Positions 1 through 6,127 of a stretch of 9,914 nucleotides of DNA are shown here, piece by piece. Every line of letters starts with the position of its first letter. Position 1 is the stretch's first letter. Source of the stretch: W0P28-013 sp963621145 (GTDB lineage Bacteria; Bacteroidota; Bacteroidia; Bacteroidales; Paludibacteraceae); NCBI GenBank assembly GCA_963621145.1, contig CAVFDI010000059.1:1-9914 (forward strand), written 5' to 3'. The position numbers and the translations under genes are program-made. Under the pieces are notes generated by a model, which saw only the letters and a list, made by a program, of their open reading frames with translations, did not search any database and was not told the origin of the DNA.

Positions 1-289
1 AAGTTCCTTCTTTTTTTAATCTAAAAATTTGGCATTTTTGTCCACCCGTGTGCAACAAAACATATTTCATTCGTTCAAAGCCATGTGTTACCTGCAGCGA
101 GCCTCTAGAATCACCAGCACGTAAATAGCAAATGCCTTTTTCAATCATTTGGCATCGTTTTTCATCGGTCGCATGATTTACAAGCACCATAGCCTCGTTC
201 GGCATTTCCGACATTTTTCGTAGCATTTTTTTTGCAATTTCTGAATCTTCTATTTCACGACGTCGGCGAATACTCAAAATAACACATAG
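1..289 (-). CDS. partial open frame of unknown function, runs off the window edge
   Basis: An open frame of 96 codons without a stop reads on the minus strand from about 289 to the left edge. It is offset by one base from the methylase frame that ends at 255, and it has no obvious start of its own. It therefore looks like the 3' part of a gene whose beginning is missing. The translated text contains stretches such as EIEDSEIAKKMLRKMSEMP, PNEAMVLVNHATDEKRC, GICYLRAGDSRGSL and MKYVLLHTGGQKCQIFRLK. These read like a soluble alpha/beta protein and not like noise. I do not recognise the family. It does not resemble the rest of a Dam methylase, which should follow here with its target-recognition region and DPPY motif. 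A linked restriction or other DNA-interacting gene is possible but is only a guess from position. Confidence 0.4.
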
Positions 290-506
290 TCAAATCTGCA
301 TTTACATCGTTTATTACTGCTCGATGAACATTTTTGTGCGTTTGCAGCATATGAAAAAGCATAGCACCACCGCCAACAAATGGTTCAATGTAAGTTACAT
401 CTTCCCATTTGTCAAAATCCGCCGGCAGTAATGCCTCAATTTGCTCCAAAAGTTGCGTCTTGCCACCAACCCATTTAAGAAAAGGCTTTGCTTGTCGCAT
501 TTTCAT
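255..506 (-). pseudogene. truncated Dam-type DNA adenine methyltransferase (N-terminal fragment)
   Basis: This 83-residue fragment is the start of a D12-class N6-adenine methyltransferase (Dam/DpnM type), which methylates adenine in short duplex DNA sites using S-adenosylmethionine. The visible signatures are PFLKWVGGKTQLL at residues 8-20 and the SAM-binding motif YIEPFVGGGAML at about 39-50. INDVNADLTMCY, at about 65-76, is the strand that normally leads into the first helix after motif I. After that tyrosine the sequence leaves the family and stops at TGA (257-255). The target-recognition domain and catalytic DPPY motif are absent, so the product cannot be an active methylase; intact family members are about 270-290 residues. 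The start ATG lies 16 bases after the stop of the EF-hand gene on the same strand, so the two could have been cotranscribed. The fragment and its downstream flank are more AT-rich than the neighbouring genes, which fits acquisition by transfer followed by decay or rearrangement. Confidence 0.85.
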
Positions 507-522
507 TTCAAATTAGCAATAA

Positions 523-2739
523 TTACTCTCCAACCGCAGCCTCTACCGCCACAGAATCAACTGCGGCAGCATCGGGCGTGTGAAACGGCAGACCAATGCA
601 CGCAAGCATGTCGGTGAAGTAAAGCACAACGGCCAAAACCACAATCACAGCCAGCGAAATGTAAAGCACTTTTTGCCAAGTAGGCATGCCGCGTTTCACA
701 AACGGATCTTGCAGATTCAGTTTCGGGAATGTGGCCAATTTGGTGAGCGTAGCACCAAACAAGATGTTCACAGGAATATTGGCATTCACAGCCCAACCGT
801 TGGCATTCAGTATTGGAGCCAAGTTGCGCCGACGCAGTTTGAGCCACGCCATTATCATCGATGGACCCGAAATAAGCAGCATGATGGCAAAAATTGCCAA
901 CGGCATCTGCCACCAAGTGAGGTTCAAAAATCCGGTGATGCACGATGTGAGGAATGCGCCAATGTAGCCTAATGCCATGCCAATAGCGGCAAAAATGCCA
1001 CAGAACTTGGCAATGTCGAACGCCTGCGCCTTTTTGTCGGCAGCGGGAGCGGTGGCTGCGGCAGCGGTTGTGCTGGTGAGTTTTTCGGTCGATTCCGAAA
1101 TTTTGCCCGTAACCTCGGTAGTGAGTTTGCTATCTTTTTCGGAAGCAAATTTGTTCACCTGATCTTCGATGAACTTGCCAAATTTGCGGTAGGGCGACCA
1201 AAACGCCTGCCCAATGCTTATCGGATTATCGATTATTTTCGTTACGGTGGCGTCCCAATCCAAGCCATCGCGATCGTAGAAGATGGCATTTTTGCCAACG
1301 GTAAGGTTGTTCACCTCGCCGCCCGTCATCACCGCCACAATGGTCATGGTTTTGTCCTTCGTTTTCGATGTGCAATCGCAATAAATCAGGAACATGCCGC
1401 TGGCCGACGCCATGGTGTTGTGTTTGCCCATGTCCTCCACACGCAGGCAGAGGTCGCAACTACGCTGATCGATAAAGAGCGTGCCTGCTTGGAAAATGGC
1501 TTTCGTCTGCGAATCGCGCACATAAAAATCGGAAAATGTTACGAAATTGCGCAACAGCATGTAGAAATCGCGGTAGAGATGCAGCAATTTATCGACCAAG
1601 GCGATGGATTCGGCAGCCTCTTTTTCGGCATTATCTTTTTCGACCAGTTCGAGCAACGCAGCTTTTTTGTCCTGTTTCAAGAGTTCGCGAATGGCGTCGA
1701 TGCCAAGCGATTCCACCGTTTCGCCCTTCTTTTGCGATTGCCAAGTCACATAAGCCGACAGCTTCGCGCCAATTTGCAGCCATTGCTCTTCGCCGATGGT
1801 TTTTACTTTCGGGAAATCAACATCGAAAATCAACTTTTTGAGTGTTGCAAAAGCCGTTTCCCAAGCGGGATTGATGCCTCCATCGAGCGGAAGCTGGGCC
1901 TGGGCATTTATTCGTGCCAATGGCAAAGTAGCCAATTCTGCCAGACGAGCCGCCAGATTTTGGTTGTTCACGCCCTCGAGCGACGCCACCGAAAGGTCGA
2001 GTGTGGCAGCTGTATCAGCATTGATAGCCGCCAATTTGCAACGCACAAAATAGTCGTCAATCTTCTCTTTCAGTGCATTGTAAGCCGCAAGCGCAGCATC
2101 AGTATTTTCAGCGTAAGGCAGCGCGCAACGACTGTCGATCCAAGCTACATAGTCGGTCAGAGCCGCATAAAAAGCTTCGATTTTGTCCTTGTCGATGCCG
2201 TCCAATCCGCTGCGGTCGGTCAGTGCGCCAAGCGTTTTTATGCAAGCCGCGATGGCACTTTTTTCAGCCTCGTCGTCGGTCGATTGCTCGGTGATGATGC
2301 CATCGCCATTGAAGCGCGTTTTGGCATAAATAGCCACCGTGTCCGACGTGTCGGCAATGGTTATTTCGTCCTTTTTCAGTCCAAGATTTTTCAAGATTTC
2401 CTTGGCCGAATGGTGGATTTTTTTGCCTTCGTCGGTGGTCTGGTCTATGTCGTCAAGCCGCAGCGTGTCGGAGCGTTTCAGCAGCAAATCGTCGCTTTTC
2501 AGCAACGATGTGAGCCATTGTGCAGCCGACACCACTTCGTGAACGCGAATTTTGCCATCGCCGTCGCTGTCCATCAGTTGCAGTGTGCGTTCGTCTATTT
2601 CCAGACCTTTCACGGGACAACTCAGCACGGTCCACATCTTTTGGTCGAGTTCGCCAAGGTGCGCAATGTCGCTGCCCGTCTCAATTCTGACGCGTGTAAC
2701 GCCGCCCACCTGCGAGAATTTCCAATCGTATTTCTTCAT
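523..2739 (-). CDS. EF-hand domain protein with three C-terminal transmembrane segments, function unknown
   Basis: This is a 738-residue protein. Residues 57-68 (DSDGDGKIRVHE) form a perfect EF-hand calcium loop, with acidic ligands at positions 1, 3, 5 and 12 and Ile at 8. A second loop-like stretch, FNGDGIIT at 143-150, lacks ligands at positions 1 and 12. There is no signal peptide. The long middle (about 150-560) is mostly helical and charged, with a cysteine cluster around 428-456 (CDLCLR, IYCDC). A low-complexity Ser/Thr/Ala linker at about 545-570 precedes three hydrophobic segments at about 577-600, 608-633 and 690-711. The likely topology is a large cytoplasmic N-terminal part anchored in the inner membrane by the C-terminal bundle. 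Calcium sensing is an inference from the single canonical loop. The ATG follows an AT-rich leader with no Shine-Dalgarno site. The gene lies 168 bp downstream of waaA and 16 bp upstream of the methylase fragment. I know of no experimentally assigned role. Confidence 0.9.
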   Translation of the reverse strand: MKKYDWKFSQVGGVTRVRIETGSDIAHLGELDQKMWTVLSCPVKGLEIDERTLQLMDSDGDGKIRVHEVVSAAQWLTSLLKSDDLLLKRSDTLRLDDIDQTTDEGKKIHHSAKEILKNLGLKKDEITIADTSDTVAIYAKTRFNGDGIITEQSTDDEAEKSAIAACIKTLGALTDRSGLDGIDKDKIEAFYAALTDYVAWIDSRCALPYAENTDAALAAYNALKEKIDDYFVRCKLAAINADTAATLDLSVASLEGVNNQNLAARLAELATLPLARINAQAQLPLDGGINPAWETAFATLKKLIFDVDFPKVKTIGEEQWLQIGAKLSAYVTWQSQKKGETVESLGIDAIRELLKQDKKAALLELVEKDNAEKEAAESIALVDKLLHLYRDFYMLLRNFVTFSDFYVRDSQTKAIFQAGTLFIDQRSCDLCLRVEDMGKHNTMASASGMFLIYCDCTSKTKDKTMTIVAVMTGGEVNNLTVGKNAIFYDRDGLDWDATVTKIIDNPISIGQAFWSPYRKFGKFIEDQVNKFASEKDSKLTTEVTGKISESTEKLTSTTAAAATAPAADKKAQAFDIAKFCGIFAAIGMALGYIGAFLTSCITGFLNLTWWQMPLAIFAIMLLISGPSMIMAWLKLRRRNLAPILNANGWAVNANIPVNILFGATLTKLATFPKLNLQDPFVKRGMPTWQKVLYISLAVIVVLAVVLYFTDMLACIGLPFHTPDAAAVDSVAVEAAVGE

Positions 2740-2754
2740 ATTTTCAGTTATTTA

Positions 2755-2775
2755 ATTTCTGATTTCTAATTTCTA
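2755..2775. repeat. three tandem heptamers (ATTTCTG, ATTTCTA, ATTTCTA)
   Basis: ATTTCTG at 2755-2761 is followed by ATTTCTA at 2762-2768 and again at 2769-2775. The array begins 16 bp upstream of the EF-hand start codon. The 15-bp string ATTTCTAATTTCTAG (2762-2776) occurs exactly again at 9861-9875. Confidence 0.75.
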
Positions 2776-2831
2776 GTTGATTAAGTTTCTCGAAATTGCT
2801 CACGCAATTTTTCTGTTTAAAAGTTTGTAGT

Positions 2832-2849
2832 GATGCGCCATGGCACATC
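2832..2849. repeat. 18-bp near-perfect palindrome centred on CCATGG
   Basis: GATG-C-GCCATGGC-A-CATC reads as its own reverse complement except for one symmetric mismatched pair (2836/2845). It lies in the middle of the waaA/EF-hand gap. Its form resembles the CCATGG-centred dispersed intergenic palindromes found in several bacterial genomes. Whether it is dispersed in this genome cannot be judged from one copy. Confidence 0.6.
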
Positions 2850-2851
2850 CT

Positions 2852-2910
2852 TAGTTCGTAGTTGCCTTCGAGCCGCGCCCTATAACTCATAAACTCTAAC
2901 CTCTCACCTA
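2852..2910. repeat. further 7-bp-periodic sequence next to the waaA stop
   Basis: TAGTTCG/TAGTTGC at 2852-2865 form one heptamer pair. TAACTCA/TAAACTC/TAACCTC/TCACCTA at 2883-2910 form a second, diverged series of four. The last unit contains the waaA stop codon (2908-2910). With the array at 2755-2775 and the palindrome at 2832-2849, most of this 168-bp gap is repeat-like. I see no convincing promoter in it. Confidence 0.5.
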
Positions 2911-4116
2911 AAAAATTTCTTTCGAGATTTTTTCCGTCGCGCCCACATGCTGTTTCACATAGTCGCCAGCGTGCAGACCAGCGTCGTGGTCGATGAGCAG
3001 CGCAGTGATGCAATCTTCCAAATGGCGATACGAGCCAACGCAAAAGCCGCCACCACATTTTATCAGTTCGCGCGCCTCGCGGAATTTTCCATAATTCGGG
3101 CCGAACACTACGGGAATGCCCCACACAGCCGCTTCGAGCGTGTTGTGAATGCCCACGCCAAAGCCTCCGCCCACGTACGCCACGCGCCCATAGCGGTAGA
3201 GCGACGACAGCACGCCAATGGTGTCGACCACCAAACAGTTGGCTTTGGCAGCCTGTTCGGGCGTAGCTTGCGAATAGAGCACAAAATTGCAACGCAACTG
3301 CGCACAAAGTCTTTCGATGTGCTGCGGCGAAACCACATGCGGCGCTATCACCATGCGGCAAATATCCTTGTTGGCATTGATGTAGCGCGTCAGCATATCC
3401 TCGTCGGGTTCCCAAGTGCTGCCCGCAACCAAAACCTTGTGTCCTTCGGCAAAGGCTGCGGCTATGGGCAGATCTTTGGCCGCTGCGGCAATGTCGGCCA
3501 CGCGGTCGAAACGCGTATCGTCGCCAACAACCACATTTTTCACGCCTATCTTCTCCAACAGATTGCGCGAAGCCTCGTCCTGCACATAGAGTGTGGTGTA
3601 GCAGCGCAACATTTTTCTGAAAAATGCGCCGTACCAGCGGAAAAATACCTGCGTCGGACGGAAAATCGACGAAATAATATAGGTGTCGATCGAACGTTGT
3701 TTCAGTTCGAAAAGGAAATTTGCCCAAAATTCGTATTTCACAAAAATGACTTTGCTCGGCTGCGCAAGGTCGATAAAATGGCGGGCGTTGCTTGGTGTGT
3801 CGAACGGCAGATAGACCACCAAATCCACCTGATCGTAATTTTGGCGCACCTCGTAGCCCGACGGCGAAAAGAACGAAAGCAGAATTTTCTGCTCGGGCTT
3901 GTTGCGACGCAAGCGTTCAATCATCGGTCGCGCCTGCTCGAACTCGCCCAGCGAGGCAGCATGAAACCACACGCAACCTTTCATATCGCTCCGTTGCAAT
4001 GCAGCGAAAGCCGCGCGACCGCCACGATGGCGCGCACGCATTTTTCCGTCGAACAGGGCTGCCACAGCCACATAGGCTTGCATCAGACGAATGCCAAAAT
4101 TGTAGAGAATATGCAT
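2908..4116 (-). CDS. waaA: 3-deoxy-D-manno-octulosonic acid (Kdo) transferase
   Basis: WaaA (KdtA) transfers Kdo from CMP-Kdo to the lipid A precursor at the cytoplasmic face of the inner membrane, an early step in lipopolysaccharide core assembly. The 402 residues match the usual family length of about 400-430. A hydrophobic N-terminal anchor spans residues 1-22. The signature FHAASLGEFEQ (51-61) carries the expected catalytic base, Glu58. VGDDTRFDR at 197-205, AGSTWEPDE at 231-239 and APHVVSPQHIERL at 258-270 are the conserved segments of the GT-B sugar-nucleotide fold. VGGGFGVGIHNTLEAA at 315-330 is the CMP-Kdo-binding region. Nothing is missing or frameshifted. The ATG is the first residue of the anchor and is preceded by an AT-rich leader. 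The gene lies downstream of rpsO on the same strand, but the terminator between them and the -7 box at 4153-4160 suggest independent transcription. Confidence 0.96.
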   Translation of the reverse strand: MHILYNFGIRLMQAYVAVAALFDGKMRARHRGGRAAFAALQRSDMKGCVWFHAASLGEFEQARPMIERLRRNKPEQKILLSFFSPSGYEVRQNYDQVDLVVYLPFDTPSNARHFIDLAQPSKVIFVKYEFWANFLFELKQRSIDTYIISSIFRPTQVFFRWYGAFFRKMLRCYTTLYVQDEASRNLLEKIGVKNVVVGDDTRFDRVADIAAAAKDLPIAAAFAEGHKVLVAGSTWEPDEDMLTRYINANKDICRMVIAPHVVSPQHIERLCAQLRCNFVLYSQATPEQAAKANCLVVDTIGVLSSLYRYGRVAYVGGGFGVGIHNTLEAAVWGIPVVFGPNYGKFREARELIKCGGGFCVGSYRHLEDCITALLIDHDAGLHAGDYVKQHVGATEKISKEIF

Positions 4117-4152
4117 ATTTTCAAAAAATTACTTTGCAGAATTACGAAAATA

Positions 4153-4176
4153 CAAAAGTACATTTTTTTTTGCAAA
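4153..4176 (-). promoter_or_regulatory. candidate waaA promoter
   Basis: On the minus strand TACTTTTG (4160-4153) fits the Bacteroidota -7 form TAnnTTTG, about 37 bases upstream of the waaA ATG. A TTTG at 4176-4173 is only 12 bases upstream of it, too close for the usual -33 spacing of about 19-20. A run of nine A's separates the two. The -7 box is good and the -33 element is weak or absent. Confidence 0.45.
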
Positions 4177-4194
4177 TAGCGCATTTTTGCCGAC

Positions 4195-4226
4195 AAAAAA
4201 AGCATTCCAAACGATTTTGGAATGCT
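4195..4226 (-). terminator. rho-independent terminator of rpsO
   Basis: Reading the minus strand, AGCATTCCAAA (4226-4216) pairs perfectly with TTTGGAATGCT (4211-4201) across an ATCG loop. The 11-bp stem is followed directly by a run of T's down to 4195. It begins 24 bases after the rpsO stop and lies before the waaA promoter region, so it should separate the two transcription units. Confidence 0.9.
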
Positions 4227-4250
4227 CTCTTTTTGCTTCGTGCGTGTGGT

Positions 4251-4520
4251 TTATCGTCTCAAACCAAGTTCTTTGACGATGGCGCGGTAGCGTTCAATGT
4301 CCACCTGTTTCAGGTAGTCGAGTTGACGACGGCGTTTGCCAACCAACATGCGCAACGAGCGTTGCGTGCTATGATCTTTGTGATTCGACTTGAGGTGCTC
4401 AGTCAAATGGGCAATACGGTAGGAAAACAAAGCAATCTGCGATTCGGGAGAACCCGTGTCAGTGTTAGACTTTCCGTACTTGCCGAAGATCTCTTGTTTT
4501 TTTTCTGCGTCTAAATACAT
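4251..4520 (-). CDS. rpsO: 30S ribosomal protein S15
   Basis: S15 is a primary-binding protein of the small ribosomal subunit. It contacts 16S rRNA helices 20-22 and organises the central domain/platform. The 89 residues match the normal bacterial length. The family features are all visible: DTGSPESQIALFSYRI near residues 21-36, LTEHLKSNHKDHSTQRSL near 38-55, and MLVGKRRRQLDYLK near 57-70. The protein is Lys/Arg-rich and ends in a basic tail. The frame stays open upstream to 4565, but the added residues (MGQQKYYLIISFSFS) are not S15-like and would begin close to the predicted transcription start. The ATG at 4520 is therefore chosen. The gene has its own strong promoter (4576-4607) and terminator (4195-4226), so it is probably monocistronic. 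No Shine-Dalgarno site is present. Confidence 0.98.
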   Translation of the reverse strand: MYLDAEKKQEIFGKYGKSNTDTGSPESQIALFSYRIAHLTEHLKSNHKDHSTQRSLRMLVGKRRRQLDYLKQVDIERYRAIVKELGLRR

Positions 4521-4560
4521 AGAAAATGAAAAACTAATGATTAAATAATACTTTTGTTGC

Positions 4561-4571
4561 CCCAATTTGGG
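4561..4571 (-). promoter_or_regulatory. small dyad at the rpsO transcription start / 5' leader
   Basis: CCCAA-T-TTGGG on the plus strand (5-bp arms around one base) lies directly downstream of the rpsO -7 box and about 40 bases before the ATG. It could be an operator or part of a leader RNA structure. S15 represses its own mRNA in several phyla, but this element is too small to assign. Confidence 0.25.
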
Positions 4572-4575
4572 ACTG

Positions 4576-4607
4576 CAAAGGTACGACTTATTTTTTTACC
4601 GACCAAA
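4576..4607 (-). promoter_or_regulatory. rpsO promoter, Bacteroidota type
   Basis: On the minus strand TTTG (4607-4604) is followed after 20 bases by TACCTTTG (4583-4576). This is an essentially consensus -33/-7 pair (TTTG, N19-20, TAnnTTTG). It implies a leader of about 50 bases before the rpsO ATG. It is the best promoter in the window. Confidence 0.8.
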
Positions 4608-4667
4608 TGTTTTGAGAAAAATTTGAGAACAGAGGAGTAAAGACATAGCGTCGAGAGGACAGAAATT

Positions 4668-4799
4668 GGCAAAAAGTTGCAAAACGACACCCCAAAAAGT
4701 GGAAAAAAGTTGCAAAATTATGGTGTTTATACTGGAAAAAAGTTGTAAATTTGCGGCGTAAAAAGTGGAAAAAAGTTGCAAAATTATGCTTAAACGAAA
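4668..4799. repeat. four tandem copies of a 33-bp unit upstream of the ATPase gene
   Basis: Units start at 4668, 4701, 4734 and 4767, exactly 33 bp apart. The shared core is GGAAAAAAGTTGCAAA; unit 1 has GGC at its start and unit 3 has GTTGTAAA. Units 2 and 4 are most alike and both continue into ATTATG. In unit 4 this ATG (4786) is the start codon of the ATPase gene. The second half of each unit is more variable, though AAAAAGT precedes units 2 and 4. Thirty-three bp is about three helical turns and also 11 codons. Because of this, the opposite strand shows an 11-residue repeat (LQLFSTF-like) in an open frame at 4886-4596, probably only a by-product. Confidence 0.9.
4746..4753 (+). promoter_or_regulatory. 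candidate -7 box for the ATPase gene inside repeat unit 3
   Basis: TAAATTTG fits TAnnTTTG and lies 33 bases before the ATG at 4786. Only a TTTA at 4726-4729 (16-base gap) is near the -33 position. On the other strand units 2 and 4 contain TAATTTTG (4720-4713 and 4786-4779), so the array carries -7-like boxes in both directions. Confidence 0.4.
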
Positions 4800-6093
4800 G
4801 ATTATCAAGCAGTTAGCATATTGGAAAAGAAGTCGCAACAAAAAAGCGCTTCTGATCAAAGGAGCGCGGCAGGTTGGGAAGACCACCGCAGTGCGTCAAT
4901 TTGCCAAAGAGAACTACAAAAATTTCATCGAGATAAATTTTGAGCAGACGCCCACAGCCAAGCAGGCTTTCGATGGAAATTTGGATGCGCGCACCATTCT
5001 AATGAACCTATCGGCAATGGGCTACGGCCCTATGGAACGCGGGAAAACACTGATTTTCTTTGACGAAATACAATCATGTCCCAACGCGCGCACTGCCATA
5101 AAATTTTTGGTGGAAGATGGCTCGTACGACTACATAGAATCGGGTTCGTTGCTAGGCATAAACTACAGAGATGTGTCCTCGTTCCCCGTAGGATTTGAAC
5201 ACGAACTGCAGATGTATCCGCTTGATTTTGAGGAGTTTTTGTGGGCTTGCGGCATTGGAAACGATGTAATAAATTTGCTGCGCGATTGTTACACGACGCG
5301 CCGTGCTGTGCCAGATTTTTTGCATAAACAGATGATGGAACGCTATCGCCAATATCTGGTCGTTGGAGGCATGCCCGAGGTAGTAACAACCTATCTCGAA
5401 AACGCAGATTTTAGCAAAACGATATCGGCACAAAAAGATATTTTGAATGGTTACCGAAACGACATTGCAAAATATGCTGGCGACGACAAAATGCTGGTAA
5501 AATCGGTTTTCGACGCCATTCCAGGGCAACTGAGCAAACAGGACAAGCGCTTTGTGCTGGCTTCGATAGAGAAAAATGCTTCGCGCCGAAAATTTGGTGC
5601 GCCCACGCAATGGCTTGTCGATGCTGGCATTGCCTACTACTCGTTCAATGTGGGAGCGTTCGAATTGCCTTTCCCAATGCACGAAAATCTGAATCTCTAC
5701 AAACTATTTTTTGTTGATAGCGGCTTGCTGTGTTCCATGTTTCTCGACCGTGTGCAATCCGAAGTGTTGCTTGGGCAGATTGATGTGAACGAAGGTGCAT
5801 TGACCGAAAATTTTACAGCAGGCGAATTTGTAAAACATCACATTTCGCTCAACTACTACGACCACAAGAGCAAACACGAACTAGATTTCATTTTCCCAGA
5901 GCAAGGTAAAATTAGCATTGCTGAAATAAAATCGGGCAGTAACTACAAACGTCACGCCTCACTCGATATGGCACAACGACTTTTCCCAGAAAAAATCGGT
6001 CGTCGCATGGTTTTTGCGCCATACAACACCGAAATTAAACCTGATGGAACAATCTACTATCCACTATACATGACAATGTTCGTGGGAGATTAG
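4786..6093 (+). CDS. AAA family ATPase with C-terminal DUF4143-type domain
   Basis: This 435-residue protein has the architecture common in Bacteroidota: an N-terminal AAA ATPase core and a C-terminal DUF4143 region. Walker A is GARQVGKTT at 26-34 (Lys32) and Walker B is LIFFDE at 89-94. SGSLLG at 119-124 is in the sensor position. Near the C terminus, ELDFIF (Asp367) and IAEIKSG (Glu380, Lys382) give the spacing of a PD-(D/E)XK nuclease-like core, a feature known for this family. The substrate and role are not established; suggestions for the family include nucleic-acid handling and mobile or defence-associated functions. There is no signal peptide or membrane segment. A GTG at 4765 would add seven residues, but the family begins MLKRKI-like, so the ATG at 4786 is preferred. 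The start codon lies inside the last 33-bp repeat. The gene diverges from rpsO, and dnaB follows 232 bp downstream with its own promoter. Confidence 0.92.
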   Translation: MLKRKIIKQLAYWKRSRNKKALLIKGARQVGKTTAVRQFAKENYKNFIEINFEQTPTAKQAFDGNLDARTILMNLSAMGYGPMERGKTLIFFDEIQSCPNARTAIKFLVEDGSYDYIESGSLLGINYRDVSSFPVGFEHELQMYPLDFEEFLWACGIGNDVINLLRDCYTTRRAVPDFLHKQMMERYRQYLVVGGMPEVVTTYLENADFSKTISAQKDILNGYRNDIAKYAGDDKMLVKSVFDAIPGQLSKQDKRFVLASIEKNASRRKFGAPTQWLVDAGIAYYSFNVGAFELPFPMHENLNLYKLFFVDSGLLCSMFLDRVQSEVLLGQIDVNEGALTENFTAGEFVKHHISLNYYDHKSKHELDFIFPEQGKISIAEIKSGSNYKRHASLDMAQRLFPEKIGRRMVFAPYNTEIKPDGTIYYPLYMTMFVGD

Positions 6094-6127
6094 CATCACT
6101 TTCAGCCATAACCTTTCACTTTTACCC

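Noticed and set aside
255..289. Programmed frameshift in the methylase at the TTTT run
   Set aside because: The frame entered after a shift does not continue a methylase, so recoding would not yield a functional enzyme. A gene fusion or junction explains it better.
1420..2769. 449-codon plus-strand open frame opposite the EF-hand gene
   Set aside because: It is a shadow of the codon bias of the real gene: its composition is rich in Phe, Gln, Arg and Cys with no recognisable domain, whereas the minus strand encodes a coherent protein.
2793..2810. 7-bp perfect hairpin AAATTGC-TCAC-GCAATTT as a waaA terminator
   Set aside because: On the minus strand, where waaA is transcribed, no T-run follows the stem. 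A short T-run exists only on the plus strand, where no gene ends.
2947..4179. 410-codon plus-strand open frame opposite waaA
   Set aside because: It lies antisense to a fully conserved Kdo transferase and shows no family motifs.
4668..4799. The 33-bp repeat array as a CRISPR
   Set aside because: The units abut with no spacer of separate origin between constant repeats. They diverge along their length, and no cas genes are present.
4801..4845. A fifth repeat unit inside the ATPase coding region (GGAAAAGAAGTCGCAACAAA)
   Set aside because: It begins 56 bp after unit 4, out of the 33-bp register, and is explained by coding sequence for a Lys/Arg-rich stretch.
4596..4886. Minus-strand open frame with four 11-residue LQLFSTF-like repeats
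   Set aside because: The protein repeat follows directly from the 33-bp DNA repeat (33 = 11 codons). The frame overlaps the ATPase start and the rpsO promoter and matches no family I know.
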